Of a stretch of 64,000 nucleotides of DNA, positions 22,662-30,967 are shown in pieces. This DNA comes from Oxalobacteraceae bacterium (lineage in GTDB: Bacteria; Pseudomonadota; Gammaproteobacteria; Burkholderiales; Burkholderiaceae_D), in assembly GCA_021299035.1 (NCBI GenBank), contig JAJTGD010000004.1, forward strand, positions 36,276-100,275. Reading direction: 5' to 3'. The notes beneath the pieces are model-generated. The model worked only from the letters and a program-made list of their open reading frames with translations, was not told the origin of the DNA and did no database searches. Both the position numbers and the translations under genes were made by a program. The stretch's first letter is position 1. Each line of letters opens with the position of its first letter.

Positions 22662-23146
22662 GCAAGATTGTCGCTATTGTCACGGGTATCGTCATCACCA
22701 TGGTGCTGATCGCGGTCGCGCATTTCACTGGCCTGATCTCGCTCAATCTGGGCGGTAACGCCAACCCCAGCAAGTATAAAAACAAGGGTGTGCTGGAAGT
22801 CATTTGTGATGTCGAGATCAGTCGGCCCGGTGAGAAATTGACGCCACCCTTCGAGACAAGCCGTACACCGTTACCCGCGCTCTTTGATTTCGAAGAAAGC
22901 ACCGGCGCGTATGCCGGTGAGTACACCATCTCGATGAATCGCAAGGGCACCCTGAAAGCGCAAGGGGATCTGCTTGAACTCTACCGTCCCGCCATGTTCA
23001 AGCGGCATGGTGTCGTCATCATCGGGGAGCATGTCACACTGGATCGTCGCACCGGCGCATTCAAGCAGTGGCTGGATCTGGACGGCGGCAAGCGACTGGA
23101 TCTGATCAACGGCACTTGCAAGCGCACCGATAACGCGCCGTTCTGA
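22658..23146 (+). CDS. Hypothetical single-span membrane protein
   Basis: A 162-aa protein I do not recognise. One N-terminal membrane helix (about 4-30) is followed by a soluble, probably periplasmic, beta-rich domain with two cysteines (in VICDVEIS and GTCKRTD) that could form a disulfide. Its ATG overlaps the phosphatase stop (ATGA), so the genes are probably co-translated and the products may be functionally linked, which is inference only. Confidence 0.75.
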   Translation: MSKIVAIVTGIVITMVLIAVAHFTGLISLNLGGNANPSKYKNKGVLEVICDVEISRPGEKLTPPFETSRTPLPALFDFEESTGAYAGEYTISMNRKGTLKAQGDLLELYRPAMFKRHGVVIIGEHVTLDRRTGAFKQWLDLDGGKRLDLINGTCKRTDNAPF

Positions 23147-23240
23147 TCCCCCCTCGAACCAACAAGAATCTGCGGCGTAGCCGTAGGGATGATCGCCATG
23201 CGATCTGACGCGCGCGCACATCAATGACAAACATACGACG

Positions 23241-24479
23241 ATGACAACCGAATCTGACGATGCGCGCTCAGCGCTCCGGATTGCCATCGCCGGTGCCTTG
23301 TCGTTGGCAGTCGCTATGGGTATCGGTCGTTTCGCGTTTACGCCGCTGATGCCGATCATGCTGCAGGAAGGGCTGCTCGATATTGCAGCAGCAAGTTGGC
23401 TAGCGAGTGCCAACTACCTTGGCTATTTGGTGGGCGCACTTCTATGCACGTTTCAACCAGCCCTGTGGGCGCGCTGGTCCTGGCCCACACTGCCTTCATC
23501 CACCATGGTGAAAGTCGGACTCACGCTGACCTGCGCGCTCACCGCTGCGATGGCCATCGATATCACCGCGGCCTGGCCTGGGCTACGTTTTATCACCGGC
23601 ATCACGACCGCGATCGGCTTTGTGTACACCTCGACCTGGTGCCTTGCGCACCTGGCGCGTCTGCATCGTCCCACTGCCGGTGGCATTGTGTATATGGGTC
23701 CAGGTATTGGCATCGCCTGTAGCGGTCTATTGGCCAGTGTGATGGTGCAAGTGGCCTGGCCTGCCAGCTGGGGTTGGATTGCGTTCGGAGTGCTGGCGCT
23801 GATCATCACTGTGCTGGTATGGCCGGTGTTTCGTCACGATGACGGCTTGCAGAAAACAAGTGTGGCGCATGCGGTGACCGACTCCGGCGGTACACAGACC
23901 GAGAAGGCTACGCTGGTGATTGCCTACGGATTAGCTGGCTTTGGTTACATCATCACAGCGACTTTTTTACCCGTGATGGCGCGTGCGGCACTGCCTGGTT
24001 CGGTTTGGTTGGATCTGTTTTGGCCATTGCTCGGCATTGCTGTCGCCTGTGGCGCTTTGCTGGCCTCGCGCATTCCCGCGCGAATCGATCAGCGTCGCCT
24101 TTTATTGGGCTGCTACCTGATGCAGTCACTCGGCGTAGTGATCGTAAACTGGGTACCCACACTGACCGGCTTTGCCATCGGTAGCGTGCTGGTCGGTCTG
24201 CCATTCACCGCGATCACCTTTTTTGCGATGCAGTTAGGCAGACAATTACATCCACAATCGGCGCCCGCCATCATCGGCTTGCTATCAGGCGCATTTGCAT
24301 TCGGCCAGATCATCGGTCCACCGGTTGCTGCTGCCATGCTGGCGCGCGCGTCGAATCATGCAACCGGCTTTGCCTGGGCCATTGATGTAGCCGCGATCTC
24401 GCTGTTGCTCGGCGCAGGTCTGTACGGCTGGATGATCAAGCGGTTTAGCGCCGTATCAACAACGCCAGCGACCAAGTAG
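23241..24479 (+). CDS. YbfB/YjiJ-family MFS transporter
   Basis: A 412-aa membrane protein with about 12 predicted helices. The start RIAIAGALSLAVAMGIGRFA followed by FTPLMPIML is diagnostic of the YbfB/YjiJ family (PF06779), together with ASANYLGYLVGALL. The substrate is unknown. It lies about 95 bp after the small membrane protein gene and has no recognisable regulator beside it. Confidence 0.88.
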   Translation: MTTESDDARSALRIAIAGALSLAVAMGIGRFAFTPLMPIMLQEGLLDIAAASWLASANYLGYLVGALLCTFQPALWARWSWPTLPSSTMVKVGLTLTCALTAAMAIDITAAWPGLRFITGITTAIGFVYTSTWCLAHLARLHRPTAGGIVYMGPGIGIACSGLLASVMVQVAWPASWGWIAFGVLALIITVLVWPVFRHDDGLQKTSVAHAVTDSGGTQTEKATLVIAYGLAGFGYIITATFLPVMARAALPGSVWLDLFWPLLGIAVACGALLASRIPARIDQRRLLLGCYLMQSLGVVIVNWVPTLTGFAIGSVLVGLPFTAITFFAMQLGRQLHPQSAPAIIGLLSGAFAFGQIIGPPVAAAMLARASNHATGFAWAIDVAAISLLLGAGLYGWMIKRFSAVSTTPATK

Positions 24480-24506
24480 CCCACCTCAAGCCTTCACCAC
24501 AAGGTA

Positions 24507-24572
24507 GCTGGCTAGACGGGGATGTCGAAGACAGTACATGACGTGCGGCGAGACATCACCAACAACGCCAGG
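24507..24572 (-). repeat. Dispersed 66-bp repeat, copy 1
   Basis: Read on the minus strand, this 66-bp tract matches 26980-27045 (plus strand) at 51 of 66 positions by my count, without gaps. Shared blocks include TGGCGTTGTTGG, TGTACTGTCT and CCGTCTAGCCAGC. It lies between the convergent MFS and motB genes, in non-coding DNA. Confidence 0.75.
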
Positions 24573-24591
24573 AACGATGTGGTGAGGGCGT

Positions 24592-25608
24592 TTATTTTTC
24601 GAGGGGTGGATCGTTGTACAGCACCGTAATGCTGATTCGACGGTTACGCGGATCAGCAGGGTTCTGCGGGTTGAATGGCGCCGTATCTGCCACACCTTCA
24701 ATGCGAACAATACGGCCACCCCCAATACCACCGGTTTCCAACATGCGCCGTGTTGCCTCGGCACGCTCGATCGACAAAGACCAGTTGGTGCGCTCACTAC
24801 CCTCGGGGAAGGGTGAACTATCGGTGTGCCCCTTAACCGCGAGCTTATTCGGCATGTTCGCCAATGAGCGCGTGACTTCATTAATCAGTGCTCGCGCGCG
24901 TGGATCCATCGCCGCATTACCACTACCGAACATCGAGAAATTCGCCTTATCGATGATGTCGATTCGCAGACCCGTTTTTTCTCGCGTGAACTGCACCTGA
25001 TTTTTCAGATCCGCCAGTGTTCTACTCAGTGAGAGGTTTTCGGTGATCTCTTGCTCCAGCTTGTCGAGTTTTTCTCGCTCGGCTTGCTCGGCAATTTTCT
25101 GCTTCTCTTCTTCGCTCAGGTTCTTGCCGTACTTAGGATTCGGTTTGTCATCCGGTGACGTACCCGCATCCTCGCCCTTGCCACCCTCGGCACGCGGGGT
25201 CACGCGCTCGATCAACGCCTGCTGTTTGGGATCCATGGGTAGGGTTTCGGGGTCGATGATAGAGCGACCACCAAACATACCGTTCGAGCCCGCTGTCTCA
25301 CCGGCGCCAGAGACCTTCAACTCAGTCGGTTGGAAGTATTCTGCAATACCGATACGCTGCTCCTCGGGGGTCGCACCCAGCAGCCACATCAGCAAAAAGA
25401 ACGCCATCATGGCGGTCATCATGTCGGCCAGCGCAATTTTCCATGCACCGCCATGGGCACCTGCGTGCCCTTCCTCTTCAATCTTTTTCCAGATAACCGG
25501 CGGTTTCGGCTCCTCCGCCGGCTCGGCTGGCGAGGCGTCAGGCGCAGCTTCGCCCTCGGCAGCTGCGGCAGCGGCTTCGTCTTCTGGTTTCTTCTCTTCT
25601 TCTGCCAT
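24592..25608 (-). CDS. motB: MotB-type flagellar stator protein
   Basis: A 338-aa protein from the ATG at 25608; an upstream TTG at 25629 is possible. It has an acidic, Ala/Pro-rich cytoplasmic N-terminus (1-45) and one membrane helix (about 57-77, IALADMMTAMMAFFLLMWLL) whose Asp62 matches the proton-conducting Asp of MotB. A linker follows, then an OmpA-like peptidoglycan-binding domain (VKGHTDSSPF, RAEATRRML, RNRRISITVLY). No motA or other flagellar gene is in the window. The N-terminal tail is longer than in E. coli MotB. An OmpA-type protein of a related ion-driven machine is an alternative. Confidence 0.85.
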   Translation of the reverse strand: MAEEEKKPEDEAAAAAAEGEAAPDASPAEPAEEPKPPVIWKKIEEEGHAGAHGGAWKIALADMMTAMMAFFLLMWLLGATPEEQRIGIAEYFQPTELKVSGAGETAGSNGMFGGRSIIDPETLPMDPKQQALIERVTPRAEGGKGEDAGTSPDDKPNPKYGKNLSEEEKQKIAEQAEREKLDKLEQEITENLSLSRTLADLKNQVQFTREKTGLRIDIIDKANFSMFGSGNAAMDPRARALINEVTRSLANMPNKLAVKGHTDSSPFPEGSERTNWSLSIERAEATRRMLETGGIGGGRIVRIEGVADTAPFNPQNPADPRNRRISITVLYNDPPLEK

Positions 25609-26030
25609 GGTCGGATTTGGGGTGAGCAAGGCCGCGCTTGCGCGGCAAACGCCTTATGAATCGACAGCAGTGGCTCAGGCTGCAGTCTTGATTGGGGAAA
25701 TATAAATGAATCAGCCAGCTACGTCGATGAACTCCTGATAACTTTAGGAACAAAGATAATGTTTTGAAAACTATTTAAATCGGTCCGACAAAATGCCGCG
25801 GGCACGTTTAATGCACTAGCTAAATTGGTCGTGTCGGTTGGCAGACAGCAGCCGATCTAACAGGGCGGTTCGCCCTAGAGATTCGCCTTAGGCGTTCGCT
25901 GTAGTCGTGCGATGAGATGGTATCGGAGCAGCAGTCGACGCATTTGAGTGCTAGTGCAGTGATGTCGATTGAGTGTTGCTTGCTTCGCAGTTCAGGTTTA
26001 ATTTCTTCATTCAGCGAGGAGGGACCGAGC
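25609..26030. other. Intergenic region motB to small unknown gene
   Basis: About 420 bp between divergent genes, more A+T-rich than its surroundings. A short GGGCGGTTCGCCC hairpin (25864-25876) is visible. No convincing ORF or clear promoter was found; it should contain both promoters. Confidence 0.4.
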
Positions 26031-26459
26031 ATGGATTTTCAACCGTATATTCGCGCCAGTTGGGAAATCGTGATGGAATGCGAGAGCCGCAGCCGTGTCA
26101 ATCTTGATGAAGAACTAGAAGCTTATCTGGTCTACATGGTTGCGCGAAATTTTCGCAACCCTGATTTTCCGCCTGATGTGATCTGCCTCGAGTTCACCAA
26201 AGCCCGTACACGCGATGACTTTCGACAGATCGGCGATAGCTGCTTAATCGTCGATGCTTGGGATGTACGACGCGCTCGACTCACCAGCCAAGATTATTAT
26301 GAAAAGCTGGGTCAAGCTGCCTATGCCTACGCAGCGATGACATCCCGACCGATTGACACCTTGTTTCAACGAATCGCGCGTGAGTTTTCATGTCTTTCAA
26401 AAGTGCTGGCGGGCGTCAAGCCGCAGCTTGATGCAGTACGACCGTACAGCTCGCACTAA
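26031..26459 (+). CDS. Hypothetical protein
   Basis: A 142-aa soluble protein I do not recognise. The start at 26031 is set by an excellent AGGAGGGA ribosome-binding site 7 nt upstream; the same frame is open back to 25917 but has no such site. The protein is rich in Arg, Asp and Tyr, with no signal peptide or membrane segment. Predicted mostly helical. It is divergent from motB, and glyoxalase I follows 78 bp downstream. Confidence 0.75.
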   Translation: MDFQPYIRASWEIVMECESRSRVNLDEELEAYLVYMVARNFRNPDFPPDVICLEFTKARTRDDFRQIGDSCLIVDAWDVRRARLTSQDYYEKLGQAAYAYAAMTSRPIDTLFQRIAREFSCLSKVLAGVKPQLDAVRPYSSH

Positions 26460-26537
26460 CGGGGACCGGGTGGTACGCGCGCTGAGGCAAGATTCGGCGC
26501 ACGCTACAATATCGGCTTTTATTAAGCGACTATCACC

Positions 26538-26957
26538 ATGAAATACCTGCACACCATGGTTCGCGTCAGCGACCTCGACGCCTCTGTCAAGTTCTACCGC
26601 GATGCACTGGGTCTTGAAGTCTTGCGAGCGCAAGAATATCCTGGCGGGCGATTCACACTGGTTTATCTCGCCGCACCGGGTGATGAAGAAGCGCAAGTCG
26701 AACTGACTTACAACTGGGATCCGGAAGAACTCGGTGGCGCGCGTAATTTTGGCCACCTTGCCTACGCAGTCGATGATGTATACGCGCTGTGCGAGCGACT
26801 TCAGTCACACGGCGTCACTATCTTGCGCCCACCCCGCGATGGCCGCATGGCATTTGTTCGATCGCCCGACAATATCTCGATCGAGTTATTGCAAAGAGGG
26901 CAGCCACTGCCGCCGGCCGAGCCTTGGGTTTCTATGCCCAACACCGGCACCTGGTAA
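26538..26957 (+). CDS. gloA: Lactoylglutathione lyase (glyoxalase I)
   Basis: A 139-aa VOC-fold metalloenzyme that isomerises the methylglyoxal-glutathione hemithioacetal to S-lactoylglutathione. The four metal ligands match the family pattern: His5, Glu55, His73 and Glu116. The length is normal for the Ni/Co-type bacterial enzyme. A hairpin with a weak T-rich tail (27050-27066) may end transcription. A second, diverged glyoxalase lies at 45.6 kb. Confidence 0.92.
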   Translation: MKYLHTMVRVSDLDASVKFYRDALGLEVLRAQEYPGGRFTLVYLAAPGDEEAQVELTYNWDPEELGGARNFGHLAYAVDDVYALCERLQSHGVTILRPPRDGRMAFVRSPDNISIELLQRGQPLPPAEPWVSMPNTGTW

Positions 26958-26968
26958 CTACACTCTCA

Positions 26969-27115
26969 TTCAAAATGTCGCTGGCGTTGTTGGCGGCAAC
27001 TTGCCGTACGTCGTGTACTGTCTGCGTTGCCGCCGTCTAGCCAGCGCTCGCATCAACTTTTGATGCTCATTTTGATTGATAGTCTTTTTGTTTTTTCAAA
27101 ATGTCGCTGGCGTTG
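26969..27115 (+). repeat. 21-bp direct repeat flanking the dispersed repeat region
   Basis: The identical 21-nt word beginning TTCAAAATGTCGCTGGC occurs at 26969-26989 and 27095-27115, 126 bp apart. The first copy runs into the dispersed repeat and the second abuts the mmsA stop. The block between holds the dispersed repeat and a 7-bp hairpin. Confidence 0.8.
26980..27045 (+). repeat. Dispersed 66-bp repeat, copy 2
   Basis: The partner of 24507-24572 in the opposite orientation, with 51 of 66 positions identical by my count. Both copies lie just after the 3' end of a gene. Confidence 0.75.
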
Positions 27116-27125
27116 GGCAAAACAA

Positions 27126-28622
27126 TTAGCGATTCGACGGAAACGAGAATACGGCGCCTTCGCGCACACCCGCCGAAGGCCAGCGCTGCGTAATGGCTTT
27201 GCGACGAGTATAGAAGCGAACCCCATCCGGGCCGTAGGCGTGCAAGTCGCCAAACAGCGACCGCTTCCAACCACCAAACGAGTGATACGCCACCGGTACA
27301 GGGAGCGGCACATTCACACCGACCATCCCGACTTGAATATTGTCGGTGAAGTAGCGCGCTGCCTCACCATCACGCGTAAAGATGCAAGTACCGTTACCGT
27401 ACTCATGCGCATCAATCAGATCCATTCCTTCTTGCAGTGATGCTACCCGTACGATGCCCAACACTGGACCAAAAATCTCTTCCAGATAAATTGTCATGTG
27501 GGGCTTCACATCATCGAACAAACAAGGACCAAGGAAAAACCCGTCCTCATGCCCACTGACTTTGATGCCGCGCCCATCAACCACCAGCTTGGCACCTTCA
27601 GAAACACCGGCATCAACATAAGCCTTCACCTTGTCGAAATGCGCGCGGGTAACAAGCGGACCCATATCACTCTTGGGGTCTGTACCGGGGCCGATATGCA
27701 TACGTGCGATCTCGGCCTTCAATCCCTCAATCATTTTGTCGGCGGTGTCATCGCCCACCGCCACAATCAGCGGCACTGCCATACAACGCTCACCACAAGA
27801 ACCATAAGCAGCACCCATCATCGCGCTCACCGCGTTCGCAATGTCAGCGTCTGGCATGACGATAGCGTGATTCTTGGCACCGCCCAGTGCTTGCACGCGC
27901 TTGCCATTCGCGCAGCCCGTACCGTAAATTGCTTGCGCAATAGGGGTTGAACCCACGAATGAAATCGCCTGCACACGCGGATCATTCAGCAGAGCATCAA
28001 CCGCCTCTTTGTCACCGTTCACCACATTCAGCACACCCGGTGGCAAGCCCGCCTGCAAAGCGAGTTCAGCAATCAGCATCGCCGATGAGGGATCACGTTC
28101 AGAGGGTTTAAGAATGAACGTGTTGCCACAAACAACCGCCATCGGCCACATCCATAGCGGTACCATCGCCGGGAAATTAAAAGGCGTAATACCCGCTGTG
28201 ACCCCTAGCGGCTGAAACTCACTCCAGGCATCAATACCGGGGCCAACGTTCTTGCTGTGCTCACCCTTCAGCAATTCGGGCGCATAGCTCGCGTATTCAA
28301 CATTTTCAATACCGCGCTGCAGCTCACCCATGGCATCGGCGAGCACCTTGCCGTGCTCTTCAGTAATGAGTGCACAGATCTTGTCTGCATTTTGCTCGAG
28401 CAGCTCTTTCAGCTTACTCATCACACGCGCGCGCTTCAGCGGTGGTGTGGCACGCCATGCCGGATAAGCCGCTTGCGCGGAAGCGATGGCAAGCTCGACA
28501 GTCTTAGTATCAGCCAGCTGTAGTGTACGAATCGCTGCGCCAGTCGCAGGGTTGTAAACAGGCTGCGTACGCGTGCCGCCATGGTGCGCGACACCTTGAA
28601 TCAGGTGAGGAATAGTTTGCAT
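27126..28622 (-). CDS. mmsA: CoA-acylating methylmalonate-semialdehyde dehydrogenase
   Basis: A 498-aa aldehyde dehydrogenase that oxidises malonate or methylmalonate semialdehyde to acetyl- or propionyl-CoA with NAD+ and CoA. The catalytic Cys is near residue 280 in GERCMAVPL; NAD-site tracts include FVGSTPIAQ and QALGGAKNHAIVMPDA. It follows the omega-amino acid aminotransferase by 28 bp on the same strand. That pairing points to beta-alanine breakdown: beta-alanine to malonate semialdehyde to acetyl-CoA. Valine catabolism is less likely because no other valine genes are nearby. Confidence 0.94.
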   Translation of the reverse strand: MQTIPHLIQGVAHHGGTRTQPVYNPATGAAIRTLQLADTKTVELAIASAQAAYPAWRATPPLKRARVMSKLKELLEQNADKICALITEEHGKVLADAMGELQRGIENVEYASYAPELLKGEHSKNVGPGIDAWSEFQPLGVTAGITPFNFPAMVPLWMWPMAVVCGNTFILKPSERDPSSAMLIAELALQAGLPPGVLNVVNGDKEAVDALLNDPRVQAISFVGSTPIAQAIYGTGCANGKRVQALGGAKNHAIVMPDADIANAVSAMMGAAYGSCGERCMAVPLIVAVGDDTADKMIEGLKAEIARMHIGPGTDPKSDMGPLVTRAHFDKVKAYVDAGVSEGAKLVVDGRGIKVSGHEDGFFLGPCLFDDVKPHMTIYLEEIFGPVLGIVRVASLQEGMDLIDAHEYGNGTCIFTRDGEAARYFTDNIQVGMVGVNVPLPVPVAYHSFGGWKRSLFGDLHAYGPDGVRFYTRRKAITQRWPSAGVREGAVFSFPSNR

Positions 28623-28650
28623 GATCAGGGAAAGAATGGAGGGAGATACT

Positions 28651-30009
28651 TCAGGGGTCGAGCGCGTTGAACGCCTCTCCTAACGCATCGACTAGGCGAT
28701 CGATTTCTACTTCGGTCGAGATAAAGGGCGGCGCCAATTGCACCGTATCGTTGGCATAGCGCACATAGAAACCTTGCTTCCACATTGCCATGCCCACTTC
28801 ATACGGCCGCTTGGCAGGCTCGCCTGGCGCAGCGGCCAAAGTAAACCCGGCAGCCAGTCCAAAGTTACGAATGTCGGTCACATGCTTACAGCCACGCAGC
28901 GCATGGACTTTTTGTTCAAAGTAGGGTGCAAGCGAATTGACGCGCTCGACTGCCTGCTCTCGCTCGAGCAAATCAAGCGTCGCGAGTGCCGCAGCGCAGG
29001 CGACCGGGTGCGCCGAGTAGGTATACCCATGCGGGAACTCGACCAAATAATGCGGCGCATCGGCATGCATGAAGGTGTCATAAATCTCAGGCTTCACCAC
29101 TACCGCACCGAGTGGCTGCACACCATTGGTAATCTGCTTAGCGCAATTGAGAATGTCCGGCGTCACGCCAAATGCTTCCGCACCGGTCCATGCACCTGAG
29201 CGACCAAAGCCGGTGATCACCTCGTCAAAGATCAGCAAGATATCGTGCTGATCACAGATTTCACGCAAGCGCTGCAAGTATCCAACGGGTGGCACGACGA
29301 CACCCGCAGAACCCGAGAAGGGTTCAACGATCACCGCTGCAATATTCGATGCATCATGCAGATTAATCAGACGTAGCAGATCATCTGCCAACTCTGCACC
29401 CTGCCGCGGCATACCACGCGAAAACGCGTTCTGCGGCAACTGAGTGTGCGGGAGGTGATCGGTTTCGACGCCTTGCCCAAACAGCTTTCGATTGCCAACG
29501 ATACCGCCCACCGAAATGCCACCGAAGTTCACGCCGTGGTAACCCTTCTCGCGACCGATAAAGCGAGTCTTCGAGCCCTTACCCTTTGCGCGCCAATACG
29601 CGCGTGCCATTTTCAGCGAGGTATCCGCCGCTTCAGAACCTGAGCCGGTGAAAAATACATGCCCCAATCCCGCGGGCAAAAAACTTTGCATGCGATTAGC
29701 CAAGGCGAAAGATTGCGGATGCCCGAACTGAAAAGGTGGCATGAAATCCAGCGTACTCATTTGCCGGCTAACCGCCTCGATCAACTCCGGACGACGGTGA
29801 CCCAGCCCGGTACACCACAAGCCCGACAAGCCATCAAAAATACGGCGACCATCGGCATCGGTGTAATACGCACCATCGGCCGCCACCATCAGCCGTGGGT
29901 TGGCCTTGAATTCTCGATTACCGGTGTAGGGCATCCAGTGCGCCTGCAGCCAATCGGCGTCGGCTCGCACGCCAATTTCGGTAACGGCTTTGGGATCAAT
30001 GGGTTTCAT
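28651..30009 (-). CDS. aptA: Omega-amino acid (beta-alanine):pyruvate aminotransferase
   Basis: A class III PLP aminotransferase of 452 aa. The PLP Lys lies in NCAKQITNGVQPLGAV, near residue 290. Other landmarks are FDEVITGFGRSG, the substrate-side HWMPYTGNREF at the N-terminus and GSGSEAADTSLKMARAYW. The start ATG at 30009 is preferred over the TTG at 30021. It is upstream of mmsA in a two-gene operon and supplies malonate semialdehyde from beta-alanine with pyruvate as acceptor. Confidence 0.94.
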   Translation of the reverse strand: MKPIDPKAVTEIGVRADADWLQAHWMPYTGNREFKANPRLMVAADGAYYTDADGRRIFDGLSGLWCTGLGHRRPELIEAVSRQMSTLDFMPPFQFGHPQSFALANRMQSFLPAGLGHVFFTGSGSEAADTSLKMARAYWRAKGKGSKTRFIGREKGYHGVNFGGISVGGIVGNRKLFGQGVETDHLPHTQLPQNAFSRGMPRQGAELADDLLRLINLHDASNIAAVIVEPFSGSAGVVVPPVGYLQRLREICDQHDILLIFDEVITGFGRSGAWTGAEAFGVTPDILNCAKQITNGVQPLGAVVVKPEIYDTFMHADAPHYLVEFPHGYTYSAHPVACAAALATLDLLEREQAVERVNSLAPYFEQKVHALRGCKHVTDIRNFGLAAGFTLAAAPGEPAKRPYEVGMAMWKQGFYVRYANDTVQLAPPFISTEVEIDRLVDALGEAFNALDP

Positions 30010-30024
30010 TTTATTTAACAAGCC

Positions 30025-30423
30025 CTACACGCGAACATCCACAGTGCCGCCTGTAATCATCGAATGACGATCATCATGCTCACGTTTCAACCGGGACGGC
30101 GGCTCGTACAAAGAATGCATGATCTTCGGTGGTGTAACGAGTTCGCGCTGCGCAACTGGCCCTGAGCTTGCCGCACCTGCTGCTCCGGTCGGCTTGGACA
30201 TCGGCGCGCCGCGTTGTGCAGCCACTTGCGCCGGCGGCGGTGAGGGATCCAGAGAGCTACGGCCCTCCACCTGGCGCCGCTGAACCGCTGCGGCCTTGGA
30301 ACGATCCTCGGAGCGTTCAGCCATCGCCTCGGGCAGCGCGGGCGCGGCCGTGTTACGGCGGTAAGTGGTCAGCGCCGGGTCGCGATTCTGATATTGATCG
30401 GATGAGGTACCTATCGCTGGCAT
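30025..30423 (-). CDS. Hypothetical low-complexity protein
   Basis: A 132-aa reading frame rich in Ala, Pro, Arg and Ser, probably disordered, with no recognised family. Its ATG has a GGAG about 8-11 nt upstream and it sits directly before the aminotransferase on the same strand (15 bp gap). The biased composition could also reflect a chance open frame in GC-rich DNA. Confidence 0.5.
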   Translation of the reverse strand: MPAIGTSSDQYQNRDPALTTYRRNTAAPALPEAMAERSEDRSKAAAVQRRQVEGRSSLDPSPPPAQVAAQRGAPMSKPTGAAGAASSGPVAQRELVTPPKIMHSLYEPPSRLKREHDDRHSMITGGTVDVRV

Positions 30424-30581
30424 TACAGGTCTCCAAAACTACCTGCATTATCTGCGAATCTGCGCCACCGTAATAGCGGTAATGGATGTGCCAGGGCGGT
30501 GAAAGCCTGTTGCGACTGACATATAATCAAATCGCATCAAAAAATATTATCAACTCTGCATCATTAGCCACGGAGGATGAC

Positions 30582-30926
30582 ATGCACATCCTTTCGCTTT
30601 CCGACATTCAGTTAATTATCCGGCTGTTCGAGCAACGCGACGTGCTGTCCGATACGCAGGGGCGCGAGCACCAGATCTATCACCTGATCAAGATGGGTTA
30701 TCTACGCCCATTGCGCGGCATCTACGCACTGACTGAGCTTGGCGAGAGAACTGCGCGCTCATTACAGATGCGTCAGTTCGTGCCGAGCAAAATGGCTGAA
30801 CCTGAACACGCACTAACGGACGCAAGCGGCGAGGCTGCGTCTCTGGCTGCGACTGAATCTTCAGCAGAATCCTCAGCGGAACCGACAACAGATTCAACTA
30901 CAGAATCTGCTGCACTGGCGGAATAA
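30582..30926 (+). CDS. Hypothetical protein
   Basis: A 114-aa protein. The start at 30582 follows a clear CGGAGGA ribosome-binding site, although the frame is open back to 30486. The N-terminal part (1-65) is compact and helical, with an HTH-like look (IYHLIKMGYLRPLRGIYALTELGERTARSL), described here by position about 33-63. The C-terminal third is a low-complexity Ser/Thr/Glu/Ala tail with repeated ESSAES-type units. A small DNA-binding or adaptor protein is possible, but the family is not recognised. Confidence 0.65.
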   Translation: MHILSLSDIQLIIRLFEQRDVLSDTQGREHQIYHLIKMGYLRPLRGIYALTELGERTARSLQMRQFVPSKMAEPEHALTDASGEAASLAATESSAESSAEPTTDSTTESAALAE

Positions 30927-30967
30927 GCTTAAGACGCTGCATCACACAGACAAGCTTCAGTAAGTGC

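Noticed and set aside
24486..24881. 131-codon minus-strand frame overlapping the 3' end of motB
   Set aside because: Most of it is in another frame of motB; its end only translates the 66-bp dispersed repeat.
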